DNA of 64,000 bases from Megachile rotundata (taxonomy: Eukaryota > Arthropoda > Insecta > Hymenoptera > Megachilidae), in assembly GCF_050947335.1 (NCBI RefSeq), contig NC_134984.1, forward strand, positions 13,063,926-13,127,925, given 5' to 3'. Positions within the stretch are counted from its first letter, which is position 1. Every line of letters starts with the position of its first letter. The notes beneath the pieces were generated by a model. It had not been told where the DNA came from. It saw nothing but the letters and a program-made list of their open reading frames with translations, and did not search any database. The translations under genes and the position numbers were made by a program. This document shows positions 23,001-36,299 of the stretch, piece by piece.

Positions 23001-26000
23001 TAATACAGCAGAGCGAAAGATAATAAATCTTAAACAGCGACCCTAAAACAGTGAATACTCACAGTAAATTCTAAAATGCAAATTCTAATCGTACAACATG
23101 ACAAACAGTAAATTGTATAACCTCATTATGTTAATCGCGATTAGAAAACTCGTCTAGACCTCTAATGTCTCTAAAATTGCAAAATAGCGTGTAAGTAACC
23201 AGACCGTGACTCCTACACGAAACTCTTCACATGTGGGAATAAAAATGTCACAGATACGGGTGACGCGTACAGTGACTTATTTGGTCGATATCGCGTTGAC
23301 CTCGTGCGCGTTGATCTAGATATTCGCATAAATTTTATTTAAAGTTCATGACCACGCAGATCGACCGAAATCACCGAGTTGATTCGATACAGAACTGCTT
23401 TCTTCATTTTGCGTTTCAAGATTTCTTTTCACGTCTCAGGTAAAATATCGCTTTCTCTCGGTGTTATCGAGAAAGTATTTTCGCTGCATTTTATTCGAAC
23501 GTCCGATTACCTACTTCAGCGTATTTAACGAAATACGGATCGATACTTTTTGAAATTTCATTAAAAGATCTTGCTCCGCTTTTATTTTACTTCGTTTTTC
23601 ATTCAATCGTTCAGTTTCCGCTAGTAGTTACAGTAGACTTTCGTTATTTTGTCATCTTTCTCTTCATGCATTGTGGTGACACTCACAGCGCATGTGCAGA
23701 AGTACCATTCCAGCGCATGCGTAGTCTGCAACACCGAAGGAACTACGTGAAAATATATATGAAAATGGCGATATAACGAGAGTCCACTGTAACCAGCAGT
23801 ATAAAGCGTAACAATGAACAAAGACATTTGGCGCTTTCAGATTTCTTTTACACGGTCAGTTACACCGTTAAATCGTAATCACGTAATGGGACTGAAATGT
23901 CGTTCACTCGGGAAATTTTGCAACGACACAGGAAATTACCTGAGACGTCCGCGAACGTTATCGTAAGGTATAATTTAAGTTTGCGCAAGCTATGCACGCA
24001 CTGCACTTACAGTTAACGTGTCTCCTGTCACGCACGTTTCATTTCACGTTTGATTTACGATACTTTCATTGTATCGTTCCCCCCATGAATTATGTAATAA
24101 ATATCCCACGATATTTAATTCAATCAACTTACGTTTATCCAAAGATCTAAAATTCTAAAATTTCATTATACTAAAAAATTTATATGTACAACATGCCAAT
24201 AAAGCTTCGACACTGGCGCTGTTATTAGATAAACCTTGTTAGTATTCTTCGTTCAAAATGATCGGTGGCTAAATACAGAAAGCAAGTTTCGTAAATGGTA
24301 TGGCACAATTTGATGACATAAAAGTAACAGCACTTATGTCATATCAGTTTGAAGGTTCAAAGAAAATTAGGTGGTAATCCCTCCGTTGGTTTCCTTAATA
24401 CAAAATGGTTACAGCAAACAATGATAAAAGAATTTACGAACATAAATTTTATTAATGTAAAATGTAATATTATTCTGTATACACATGAAATATCTTAATA
24501 TTTTATTTTTTCAGGTAACGCTAGCAGCGTTGTTTCTGCTGGGCAGCGCTTCGGCACAATGCAATGTATCGGTTCCGAATCCGATGGTTAAGAAAGGGAC
24601 GATAAACTCTCGATTCGAATTTGCCCTCGACAGCCTTAAGAAAATGGTAGACATCGATCGCACCGGAAATATCTTCTACAGTCCTTATAGTCTTCATCAG
24701 GCGTTGATGTTGGCGTTCTACGGCTCTCGTGGCTCCACCGATACGTCCTTGAGGAAAGCTTTGCATATACCAAACGATCTGACCAAGGACCAGTTGCGAG
24801 ATTACTATTCCCTCGAGAACTTAAGCAGAAAGCCAGATCTTCAGGTGAGAATACTCGACGCCTTATTTTTTCAAGTGTCTTAAGGCGAACCACATCGATA
24901 TTTGGCAGGATACAACATTTTTGTTTTGCCAATTGAGTCAGAATGTCTTGGGAATAGATACTTTTTCTATATTAGGTTGATTGTTTCTAACGTTATGTTA
25001 GGTTGGGTTATTTTTAGTTAAGCTGAATTCAAGTTAAATTAAATTACATCAGAAGATACATGAATTTTTAGGGGTACATAACTGTATTACTTATAACAAT
25101 GCAAAGACTTTCGTACATAGACATACAATATTATCTCTACTCATAATTTAATTCAAAAGTAATGCATTCAGTTCGGAGATAAAATGACTCACTTCAATTC
25201 TTTTCATTTAGAACAATGGGCCGGCTGACTACGAATACGAATCGGCAAATCGACTATGGATATCAGATACCAGGAAATTGGAAGAATGTATGTTAAATGT
25301 GTTCAATGAACAATTGGAACGGACTGATTTCCGTACAAATCCGAGTGCCGTCCGGGATCGTATCAACCAATGGGTCAGCAATGTGACAAGAGGACATATT
25401 CGTGATCTTCTGTCTGATGACAGTATCTCGGAGAACACCGATTTGGTGTTGGCGAATGCGGTCTACTTCAAAGGACTCTGGTTAAGTCGTTTCGACAGCG
25501 CCAACTCGGAGAACCGCCTCTTCTACACTTCCGGCTCGCAGCATTCCACGACCACGTTCATGCGACAAGAAGGAAACTTTAATTATGGTAATTTTGAAAT
25601 TTTCATTTTAAGAACATTTGTTCATATTTTTAAGATTACGACAAAAATATACTGGAAACTTGCTGAGGATTCTTCGCAGACATTTATATTGCCTACATGT
25701 GTGCTATTTGAATGTACGCACATGAATATCTAACCCAAAACTTATAACTAAAGATACTCTGAACATTTGTTCTGTAGTAAACATAATATCAATCTAATTT
25801 ATTTTTATATATCGAATTATGTATATAATAATGAAGTGTGTATATGTCCTCAATATACATCAATACCATCAAACTTTCAAATTGGCAAGATAGAAGTTTG
25901 TGCGCATATATAAATTCCAATGATCTAGTCATCGTAAAATACTAATAGCCTAAATTCTCTAATGTAAATTCCCCAACGTAAATTCTCTAATTCCTTGATA

Positions 26001-26594
26001 ACTAAAAAGAAATCTCTTGCAGATAAGTCGGAGTCGCTCAGGGTGCACGTGTTAGAGCTGCCATACAAAGGTGAAAAGGTGTCGATGTTCGTCCTGCTGC
26101 CGCCATTTGCGAATCCTGAAAATAACAACAATGAAGACAGTTTACGTCAACTGATCGAACGCCTCTCAAACCAGGCAGGAGCAGAAGCACTTAGGTCGCT
26201 CTTCGACTCTGGTATATCTTCGCAGCAAGTCGAGGTTATGTTGCCGCGATGGGAAATGGAGAAGGAACTTCCACTAGGAAGATTGCTCCACGAGCTCGGT
26301 GCGGGTGAATTGATGATGCCTAATAAGGCAGATCTTAGTGGTTTTCTCAAGGCGGGTGAAAAACCTTTGCATCTCGGGGATGCGATTCATCGCGCTAAAA
26401 TTGAAGTCACCGAAGAGGGCACCACTGCAGCTGCTGCCACCATCCTCTACTCGTTCCGATCTGGTCGGCCATTGGAACCTGCCGTTTTCAATGCTAATCA
26501 TCCTTTCCTTTATTTCATTTATGACAAATCGACGCAATCCATTCTCTTCACTGGAGTTTTCCGCACTCCCAGTCCACCAAAAAATAACGCCTGA
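20059..26594 (+). CDS. Inhibitory-type secreted serpin, Spn88Ea-like
   Basis: Serpins trap serine proteases through a cleaved reactive-centre loop. Proposed exons are 20059-20073, 24515-24844, 25212-25587 and 26023-26594, phases 0, 0, 1, giving 430 aa. Residues 1-19 (MLFHPVTLAALFLLGSASA) form a signal peptide made only by joining the five-codon first exon to exon 2; the donor GTGAGTG and acceptor ATTTTTTCAG are both strong. A local ATG at 24485 would read through that acceptor and is less likely. Visible serpin blocks are NIFYSPYSLHQALMLAFYGS, LVLANAVYFKGLW, VHVLELPYKGE, the hinge EEGTTAAAAT (residues 371-380) and NANHPFLYFIYDK. By canonical counting P1 is Ser387 and P2 is Arg386. Drosophila Spn88Ea restrains Toll signalling and affects wing expansion; a similar role here is inference. 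Confidence 0.93.
20390..21250. repeat. Minisatellite in serpin intron 1, about 32-bp unit
   Basis: Units such as GATCTAGGGGTATGACAATG plus GTAGGAATATAGG recur about every 32 bp from 20500. A variant with GGGGCCTTGAGGTGTAACGTC follows near 20800-20880. It degrades on both sides. Confidence 0.8.
23631..23789. mobile_element. pogo/Tigger-like MITE
   Basis: A 159-bp element in serpin intron 1, flanked by TA on both sides (23629-23630 and 23790-23791). The left end is CAGTAGACTTTCGTTATTTT and the right end, reversed, is CAGTGGACTCTCGTTATATC, matching at all but about five of the first 23 positions. It has no coding capacity. Related ends occur at about 19380, 19500 and 61065. Confidence 0.75.
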
Positions 26595-27720
26595 GGCATT
26601 CGTTGAATCGACGTCGATTTAGTCGTTCCTCGTCTTTTTAATATTCGCGGATGATTTGTGGAACTTAGGGTACATTGACGATACACTGTTTCATATTTAG
26701 CGCCGTAGAAACGTGTGTCGGGAAATTTGGAAATTAACTTAGAAAGTTTTTATCTTAAAATTAAAGAATCTTCGCGTTTTCAGATTGGTCAACTCTTAAA
26801 TTTACTGTTTCAGAAGTTGTACCTTACAAATCTTTGAGTTTTTAAATTTTTCAATTTGCGAAGTTGTCACGCGTTCAAATCAAATTTAGAAATTTACGTA
26901 ATTATAAAGTTTGTTGTTACGATGATAACAGAGATATTTCTATTCTCCCATGTTATTGCATGACGTCATGACGATTTAATCTAACATTGTATCCTAGGTT
27001 TGTAGAACGAGTGAGACTTGCGTGTATGAGAATTGATGCGTTTTGTTGTCTATGAGAAAGATGGTTAGGTTTTCGCGCAGCATTATTACTTAGGAATTTC
27101 TATAAATATCGTTGTTATCCTACGATACAAATCCTCAATTGTGTAAGTTGCAATATTATAAGAATTAAAATATTTTTATTTGGCGTATGTACAAGTTTCT
27201 GATAATTTTGAGGATAATAATGCTGTGCGAGAAATGTGTGTGTTCTGGTTGTGTATAGAAAATTAAGTGTCTCGATGTATTTAATATTTTCACTGAGTGA
27301 GGAAAAAGATAATAATTTGTATCGTTTACGATAATTTATTCCTGTTATGTCACGAAAAACATAAGGAGCGAACAAAAGATTATTAAATAATTTCGAGTGA
27401 AAGAAAATGCGTATTGTACTAAATATTTTGATACTCAAATGAATTCAATTGCGATTAGAAATCTGTTCTATCCAGAACACTAAATTTTAAAAATATGATC
27501 GAATTTTGATCAATTAACAGACTAATTAAAATTAAGAAATATTGTAGTGATTCTGTACCATTTTATATTTTCAACATATACTTATTAAGTTTTGTAAAAC
27601 GTAAAAACTGCTATCATACAATTATAAGAACAATATTTCCTGAACTTATTTATTTTTCATGGGTAATTTTAAAAAACATGTATGGTGCGTATTGAAGTAA
27701 TAAATAAACACTAATACAAC
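26595..27720 (+). other. Probable serpin 3' UTR and downstream sequence
   Basis: No ORF is supported. The first clear plus-strand AATAAA is near 27700, about 1.1 kb past the stop, so the 3' UTR may be long or may use a variant signal. Confidence 0.35.
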
Positions 27721-28425
27721 ATAATATGGAGATATTAATTATTTTTATATGGAGAATTTTAGACACCTATTTTGTAACACCTTGTTTCAATTAAGCACTG
27801 AGATTATTCTTAAAAAAATATTTCAAGAAAAATTTGCAACTGATAGCTCAATTAATAATTTCGATATGATCTGTGTCGTAAGACACAGAGCCTGACATTA
27901 ACGTCGAGTACAAAGTTTTTGATGTCCTCTATCGAAACATAATCCTAAAAGTGAACGTAATATACAATTTCGGTAGTTTCGATTTCATTGGGTTTCATCT
28001 GATAAAGGTTTAATTTACGACCTGCTATATCGCGATGGGAACTGTATTATTTTGTTCTTTTTTCGGTGTCCATTGCTTTGAAGCAAGTGGGTAAGGAAGG
28101 AAACGTTTGCATCGTGCTATCTCGACGCCATATCTTTTCCAAGCGACATGTTTTCTCGAATCTCGGTTCCATTCACTGGTGCTGACGTCACTTGCAAACT
28201 GTCGAGGATTTCTCAGATAAAACGTGTGTACAGTCACGTGCAACTGAGCTTCCTCCGTTAAAGGGATTTACTGTCCTCATTCGTTTTTCATTTTTTTTCT
28301 TTTGAAGTTTTCGCTTCAAGTTTTCATTGGAAAATTTCATTGGAAATATAACCGTGAAAATAGCTTCTGAAAATGTCTCAAAATTTTGGAATTTAACAAG
28401 TTTAAAATTTTTATGTCATAATTAT
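27721..28425. other. Unique stretch
   Basis: No supported gene. Sequence at 28020-28250 is GC-richer, but its open frame has no family signal. Confidence 0.3.
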
Positions 28426-28429
28426 GTTC

Positions 28430-28860
28430 GATTTTGTCACTTTTTAAATTTCCAAATTCTCAAAGTTCCAACTTCTCCAATTTCCAACTTCTCAAATTTC
28501 CAACTTCTCAAATTTCCAAGCTCTCAAATTTCCAAATTCTCAAATTTCCAACTTCTCAAATTTCCAAATTCTCAAATTTCCAACTTCTCAAATTTCCAAA
28601 TTCTCAAATTTCCAAATTCTCAAAGTTCCAAATTCTCAAATTTCCAAATTCTCAAAGTTCCAAATTCTCAAATTTCCAAATTCTCAAAGTTCCAAATTCT
28701 CAAATTTCCAAATTCTCAAAGTTCCAAATTCTCAAATTTCCAAATTCTCAAATTTCCAAATTCTCAAATTTCCAAATTCTCAAATTTCCAAATTCTCAAA
28801 GTTCCAATTTCTCAAATTTCCAACTTCTCAAATTTCCAACTTGTCAACTTGTCAAATGTT
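28430..28860. repeat. C-rich 16-bp minisatellite
   Basis: Almost perfect 16-bp monomers AAATTTCCAAATTCTC, with variants in two positions (CAACTTCTC, AAAGTTCC). From about 28620 to 28740 the AAAGTTCC and AAATTTCC versions alternate, a 32-bp dimer. Because three monomers make 48 bp, frames stay open and encode a 16-residue pattern. Confidence 0.95.
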
Positions 28861-29039
28861 CAATTTTGTCACAATTAATGACAACTGTATCTGACAGAGT
28901 GAAATAAGAAAGTAGTTCTCAAACTCGACACCAGAGGGATCCGTGATTCCAACTTTCTCGCAAGTACTTAGGTGACTGTTCGTCCGCACAGGTGCATCTA
29001 ACTATATCTCCATCTTTGAGATAGAAGTCTTTATAACAA

Positions 29040-29660
29040 TATTGATACTACTCACTGTTAGCACTAGTAGCTTTATTGTTACATAAAATGCATTTTATCC
29101 ATCTTTAACTCTCACATAGCTTGTGAACCTGAAAATAAAATATTTCATCTTTATAAATTCATTGGTTACTTTACGAAACTCTAAACAAAATTCTGGCTGT
29201 TTCGTATATTCTCCACAACACTGCAGAGAACATTCTTTTTTTATATAGCAATTTTTGTTACAGACATAATACTTTTCCACATAACAGTCTTTATAAAACT
29301 GTGAAATATCACATATGCCTTTCCTCCATCTTCATAAAATCATAAACCCTTCGCTCTATCATATAGCAACTTTCATAAAACCTGATGAAATATGCGCTTC
29401 ACCATATAGTTCCATAAAACTATAGACACGATATTCTTCTATCACACAGCAACCTCCATATAGACACATTCTTTGCTCTTCCATATAGCAACCTCTATAA
29501 AACTCCATGAAATATCGCACGTGTTTCACCCTCCCCTATTTCGACCGCCATAACGCTATATTACCCGATACTCTTCGTTCCATCATACACTCCTCCACAA
29601 CACTATGGACAGAATATTCGTCTTTCTCCCGTATAGCAACCTCTAAAACACTATAGGGTC
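29040..29660. repeat. Degenerate repeat with CATATAGCAACCTC and ATAAAAC motifs
   Basis: Phrases such as CATATAGCAAC, TATAAAACT and ATGAAATATCGCAC recur at irregular 50-100 bp intervals. Units are too diverged to give a firm period. Confidence 0.5.
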
Positions 29661-31000
29661 CATCCTTTGTACGGTTTCCTTGACAGCAAGAAAATACTCG
29701 TGCTTACAGGATTATACAAGTTGCTAAAAAAAGAACACGAAAGGAAAATGATTAAGCGCACAGAGATCGATCAAGGAAGATTCCTCATAGCAAGCGCAAT
29801 ACCGTTTCAAACGCTCATCAAACTGGTTGGAGAAGTCGTTCGTTCGAGGAAGTGTATACGAGACGTGGATCTCTCACGGATCTCGAGTTCGCTCATCTTT
29901 CGCCTGGATCGAGGTCTGCGTCAAGGACTGCCAGACAGCCAGGACTCCTTCTCGAGATGATCCCTGGTTGGCAAGCGGACCGGCTATATACGTTGCAGAC
30001 GCGTCCGTGTGCTTGTTCGTTTGTATCGGCGCGTGACGCAACCAGATGCCTGATTCTGCCCGAGGATCGAGTTTTGCGGATGCTACCGACTAACGGTCGC
30101 TTCCATGTACACTGTCGAGCATGGATCACCTCCCTAGGGAAAATGGCGAGTTCGCTCCTCATATTTTTATACCATAACAAGTCTGTACACCCTACAAGTC
30201 TACTGCATATCTCACAAGTCTGTACATCTTCACATCCCTGTACCATCACATCCCTATTCTCCTGTATCCCTAGTCACTCCCTTATAATTAGCAATCCTAG
30301 ACATCCCTAGGTATCCTTACATCGCAAGTTGGAAAAGCAGAAATCGTGAAGAGACGTTTCTAGGTACACGAACTAAAGTGCTTACATTTTCTAATCATCT
30401 GAAATTACAAATCCGGTAATTTCCTGCAATATGTAGGACAGCAGAGTGCGAGTGTGTTGGTCGTCCTTGGAGCCCGCGATTTCCGCGCAAAGCCACGTGA
30501 CACCATTCCAACGAAGTTTTGAGCAACGATTGGTAGATTATCAGGGGCCCTAGGTACCCACCCACGCCGGGTCGCCGGTATCGTATAACGTTTATGAATA
30601 ATTTCACGCGATCCGGAGTCCCGATAAAGGGGCGATTTGAAAAAGCATCCGTTCTAACGATCGCCGGATAAAATTCTAACGGAGCCTCGCCACGTTGATC
30701 GGGCAACCTTGACAGTACCGGTATAAACGTGGAAACATTGTTAAGGTTTCCCTCGGATACTTTCACTTTCCTTCCTCCTTTTTCGCGGCAAGTGCACGGG
30801 CCCGTTGCAAAGATCGGCCGACACGTGATTTTGCGTTAACGGTACCTACTTGCCTCTATACGATGGTTTCGTTTCTCTCGAACCGAAATTGATTCGTTGA
30901 TCGCTGCTGATCGATCTTAGTCTCATTTTTTCATCTTACCAATCGTTGAACTTCAACGATTCAAATCTTATGAAGTATTTTTTGTTTTATCACTGTGGAC
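29661..31000. other. Unique GC-richer stretch
   Basis: Several overlapping open frames occur on both strands (for example 29667-29960 plus and 30395-30766 minus). None shows a recognisable domain, and they overlap one another, so none is called. The composition differs from the AT-rich surroundings and could mark regulatory sequence. Confidence 0.35.
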
Positions 31001-31500
31001 CTTGAAGGACTTTGGACTCTAGTATTGACACTTTGTGGCTTTGGGATTTGGAGATTTACAGACTGGAGTACCTTCTGGAGGATTTTTGAGGTTAATGGAC
31101 TTTGAGATTTAGGAAAATTGTAGTTTGGTACACTTGCGATAGAGGGAAATTTTTAGATTTGGGAAATTGGGATTTGATACATAAGGAGTTTTGGATTCAT
31201 CAAATCTGATATTTGGGTTCAAAGGTGTTGAGACGTAAAAGCTTATGGTTTCTGGACTTTGGAGGCTAGAGAATTTGAAGTTTGGGGAAATTGAGTGTGT
31301 GAAGTTTGAGAATTGTGAAAATTTCATAACCCTGAAGATTTCGGTCTGGAGAATGTGGGATCATCGAAATTTGAGTGTTCGAGAGTCTGGGACCTAGGGA
31401 ATGGAGTCATTGAATTTGAGACCTGAGGCATTTGCTGCCTAGGGAATTCAGCACACAAAGAATTCAGGTCTAGGGAATCTGGAACATGGATAATCCGAAA
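31001..31500. repeat. Weak G-rich decayed minisatellite
   Basis: Loosely repeated TTTGGGATTTGGAGATT and GGGAATTT phrases without a constant period; an eroded member of the same family. Confidence 0.5.
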
Positions 31501-33000
31501 TCTACAAAATTTGGATCAGAGATTTCGTTGCTCCATATTTCTGGTACCCTACAGGTTTACTTAGGTCTCTCCCAGATTCTTACCGCAAACTTAACTTCCT
31601 ACATTCTCCACATTCTGCCAGTCGTCACTCAAACGTGTTCTCATCATTCTCTCCAACGACATAAAAATGAAGAATTACGATAGTAACTATTTTAAAACCT
31701 TTTCACCAGAAGCTGGTAATTGTAGGTTTAGCGTTCTATCATCACAGTGGATTGTCTCAGCAGTCTCATAAAAGTAGTTTCGCAGTAATTGGTACCGTTT
31801 TTACCGGCGCCGATGGAGTTGAGGACGTTAACGCGTTAATTATCGTGGCCACGAAGCACTTGAAATATTCACGCATCGTTGTCAGTTCGGGGCCCAGTTT
31901 CCCATGAGGTTGCACGGGTTTCCTTGGCGAGTCGAAATTCTAGCTTGTCCAGGTATCGTATTCATAAGGTACGTATATTAATGGACGTACGGCACGGTGC
32001 TACACCGGTGCACGTGCAACACATAAACCACTTCCTTGACAAGACCCAGTTTCGACGTCTCTCGTGTATATACGTACACGTACATGTATACTTATACTTC
32101 GGTGCTTAATTATACCACAGGAGCACTTACACGGATGCGGGACGACGATTAAAGTAAAAAAAAACAGACACGCACTTCCTTTTCGGTTTATTATTAATCG
32201 CTGGTAATTGGAACGGCATAATTTATACTGTGTATCGGTGTATTTTTATTTGTTAATATTCAACTAATATTTATCATAAATTAGTTGCAAAAGCTGCAAA
32301 CTTGTGATCGATGTCACGTTCGATCGATCCGCCGACGATCATATGGATTTCAATTTTATTTGTTATTTTAAACCATACACAGTATGTCGGAAAAATAACG
32401 AGACTTTTTAAATAAAAAGAAAAGAAGTTTGCCAAAATTAATTTTTTTTATTCAAAATAAATCTCTGTATTTTTTTGTTATGTTATGTTTAATTCTTAGA
32501 TGGCGGCCATCTTGGTCCCGCAAGACTTTTAAAAGAACATTTTAATTTCTATCTTTCTCAGAAACTTTTCTATTAGAAAATGTAATTTAGTTGAAAGAGC
32601 ATTTTTGCGAGTCGATTGCGAAATTAGAACCGATGAAGTCGGTAAATAAAAAGGCGACAAGATGGTCGAAAAAGATGGTTGTAATAAAACCCCGGGTGGA
32701 TCCCTTTTCACGCAACCTGCAATTTAGGATCACTCTTAAACTGTCCATTACGCCGTGTCCCATCCTGTCGATTTCAATATCTTCACCTGGCTATGGGATT
32801 TTAGTATTCGGCAAGCGTAATGGATGTACTTCGCAGCGAAGTGTTTACGACTTTTATTAACGCAGTGAGCATTCGAGGGAGCCCGTGAAAATTCGTTGGG
32901 CACTCCGTGCTGTGTAAGAAGTCATAATCTGAGAAATGCTTTTCGAAAGTGTGTGATATAAAACTCTTTGATCTTGGGGACAAATTATCTAATTAGCAAT
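31501..33000. other. Unique stretch
   Basis: No supported gene. Near 32370-32400, CAGTATGTCGGAAAAATAAC looks like an isolated mariner-type end. A short palindromic GATGGCGGCCATC lies near 32500. Confidence 0.35.
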
Positions 33001-33004
33001 TTTT

Positions 33005-33815
33005 TAAATTAACAAATTCTCAAATTCCTAAACTTTGAGAATTATGAAAATTTCCCCAAATTCTCAAATATCTAAATTTCCAAATTTCCAAATTCTCAAA
33101 TTTTCAACTTCTCAAATTTCCAAATTCTCAAACTTCCAACTTCTCAAATTTCCAACTTCTCAAATTTCCAACTTCTCAAATTTCCAAATTCTCAAATTTC
33201 CAACTTCTCAAATTTCCAACTTCTCAAATTTCCAAATTCTCAAATTTCCAAATTCTCAAATTTCCAACTTCTCAAATTTCCAAATTCTCAAATTTCCAAA
33301 TTCTCAAATTTCCAAATTCTCAAATTTCCAACTTCTCAAATTTCCAAATTCTTAAATTTCCAACTTCTCAAATTTCCAAATTCTCAAATTTCCAAATTCT
33401 CAAATTTCCAACTTCTCAAATTTCCAACTTTTCAAATTTCCAAATTCTCAAATTTCCAACTTCTTAAATTTCCAATTTCTCAAATTTCCAAATTCTCAAA
33501 TTTCCAACTTCTTAAATTTCCAAATTCTCAAATTTCCAAATTCTCAAAGTTCCAAATTCTCAAATTTCCAAATTCTCAAATTTCCAACTTCTCAAATTTC
33601 CAACTTCTCAAATTTCCAACTTGTCAAATTTTCAAATTCTCAAATTTCCACCTTCTCAAAGTTCCAAATTCCCAAATTCCCAAATTCCTAAATTCCCAAA
33701 TTCCCCCAAAACTCCCATATCCCCTAAATTTCCCAAATCTCCCATATTCCCTAAATCCCCCAAACTTCACCAACTCTTAAAATTCTCTAAATTCCCTAAA
33801 ACGAAAAAATCTCAG
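33005..33815. repeat. C-rich 16-bp minisatellite, sister of the 28.4-kb array
   Basis: Same monomer, AAATTTCCAAMTTCTC, as at 28430-28860, with the CAACTTCTC form common. The array fades after 33660 into CCCAAATTCCC and CCCTAAATTCCC variants. Confidence 0.95.
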
Positions 33816-35505
33816 CACTTAAAACCGTAATCGCACCGATATCAACGACCATGATTTAACTAGCTATTAGAATGGCTATACAAATACCGAAAGCATAAAT
33901 TGGCTAGTGTCGAAAGAAAGACTAAGAGAACGATTAATCGAGCGGATCATAGTTAGCCGGATTATCGAATAGAATATTTTGAAGCGGTGGCTACTAGTTT
34001 CGCTCCAATAGATGCAATACTTGCCCGGAGATATGCATAATTTGATACCGTTTCTGAGCGGAAATAAGCTTCAGCTGTCGAGAAATTGTTCAAACGGAAA
34101 GCGAAGAGCAAACATCAGGATAATAAAGTTGATAATCGACGTTAGAGTACACGCTATCCGTTGATAAGTAAATGTATACCTTTAACAACTGTTCCGCTAA
34201 TGATAGTCGGGTAATACTGTTCAAAGCAAATATGCTCGTTTTTCTAATTACACGTTAGTTTACGAACTCGCGCTTGTTTACGATCGAATGGGACTGATAC
34301 ACATTCGCGACTAAAACAAGGTGTCTGAATCTTCCGGTAAACCTTTGTTTTATTCTTGCAGAGAAACGCTATCGATGTACTCCTACAACATTTTACTACC
34401 TGCGTAAATACTTCAGTTTCGCGTACGTTCATTTGAGATTGTGGGATCAAAATAAAATGAATTATAATTTTATATAATTATACTATCGATGTTACTATCG
34501 TCCAGGGATTTTTGGACCTAGAAGATTTTTGTATTCGACAGATTTACGGTTCAGAGGTTTCACTGATATTAAGACCTACAACATAAAATAGTAATATAAT
34601 ATATAGAAGGACCTTGGGAATTTTTGGATCTTCTTGTATAATGAGATTATTATTAGTGATATTAATAATAAAGATGTATGTAATTTGAGAGTTGGGGACT
34701 TTGTATAGTCGACATAGTTCCTAGAGACTCCGCAGTCTGCCCTTATAGAGATCCAAAGACTTTGAGATTTTTGTAAGAGCTTCTTTGATAGGTGCTTTGG
34801 GACTCTGACTTTTTGAATGAAAAAATATCTCCTTTCGAAGGTGGAATTAATTTTTCTACGTAATAAGAGATTTCCCAATAAGTCCCCGGTATCACTCTTA
34901 TCGAGCATTAATTTGCACGATAAAATCGCAGTGATATCGGATCAAGGTTTTCCGCGGACGTGCAAAGTTGTCCGCGCGAGCTCGAGAGGAAGGCTGTCAT
35001 GCTAAATGCAACATTAGATTGGACGTGTATGCGCGGCACAGCCGTGCAATTATGAAACGTTAAAAATTTACAACCGACACGTACACGAATGTGCCGTGTG
35101 ACGGTGTCTAACCGTAATTGCATGCGTGCACATGGATCGTATGTACGTATGTACGTACACTCTTGTCCACAAGTCATGGTACCCTTACTGGTACCAGCTT
35201 TAAGGTTACGTTATTACTATTCCACAAATTCTGCTATACAATTACGTTACTAAACCACTATTTAAGTAGCGTTACTGTCTTATTACCTCGTTATACTGTT
35301 CAAGCGAGTATTAGAATATTGTAATTTAAGTCTCTGTATCGCGATAATTTCAGAATATTACAATTTCGGTCTATAAATCCATTAATTTGTAGAATTCTGT
35401 AACTTTTTTGTTTACATATTGCTGAATTCTTGTGTTCACTGATTATCATGTTTTAACAGTTTCGAAATCTTATGTTCTCAAGTTAATGCATTTTCAAATT
35501 ACTGA
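33816..35505. other. Unique stretch
   Basis: No supported gene. A decayed G-rich patch (GGGACTTTG, TTTGAGATTTTTG) lies at about 34500-34810. Confidence 0.35.
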
Positions 35506-35509
35506 ATTT

Positions 35510-36250
35510 CAACATTGACATATTCGTTGGTTTCACATTCCCAAAGTTGCCAATTTTCCAACTTATACATTCGCATATTTTTAAGTTCTCAATTGTATTT
35601 TCAAATTTTAATATTTCTACATTCTAATATTCCCACACTCCTACATTTCCACATTCCTAAATTCCCACATTCCAACATTCCAACATTCCAACATTCCAAC
35701 ATTCCAACATTCCAACATTCCAACATTCCAACATTCCGACATTCCCACATTCCTATATTCCATATTCCCATATTCCAAATTACCATATTTCACAATCCCA
35801 TATTCCAAATTACCATATTCCACATGCCCATACTCCACATTTCCAATTCCAACATTCCCACATTCCAACATTCTTACCTTCTCACATTCTCACATTCTCA
35901 CATTTCCACATTCCCATATTCCACATTCTCACATTTTCACATTCCCATATTCCATATTATCACATTCCTACATTCCAAGCTTGCACCTCATGAAATTGAT
36001 GTGTTACTACCTTCCTCAATTCCTGAATTCTCTGCTCCAATATTTACAAATTTATCCATTCCTACATTCTGACATTCTCACATTCCGTCGTTCTCAAATT
36101 ACCACATTCTAACATTCATAATTTCACACTTCTCAAATTTCCAAATTGTCGAAATTATTACAGTTCTCAATTTGTACGTTTCTAGGTTCCCAAATTACCT
36201 CCTTTCCACATTACAACATTCCTCAACTAACACATTCCAAAGTAGCTAAC
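35510..36250. repeat. C-rich ACATTCC minisatellite with a perfect 8-bp core
   Basis: Monomers of CACATTCCC/CCATATTCC type. At about 35667-35738 the array becomes a perfect tandem run of the 8-mer ACATTCCA. Outside this core the units are irregular. Confidence 0.9.
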
Positions 36251-36299
36251 ATTTCCGAATACTCAAATTATAAATTTTTAATAAATTTTTAAGTCTATA

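Noticed and set aside
28327..28907. 183- and 157-codon plus-strand ORFs
   Set aside because: Most of their length is the 16-bp array; the pattern repeats every 16 residues, as expected from 3 x 16 bp.
29827..30310. Overlapping plus and minus ORFs of 69-152 codons
   Set aside because: Mutually overlapping, no domain or splice support.
30395..30766. 123-codon minus-strand ORF
   Set aside because: GC-richer DNA makes long frames likelier; no domain, and it shares the region with other frames.
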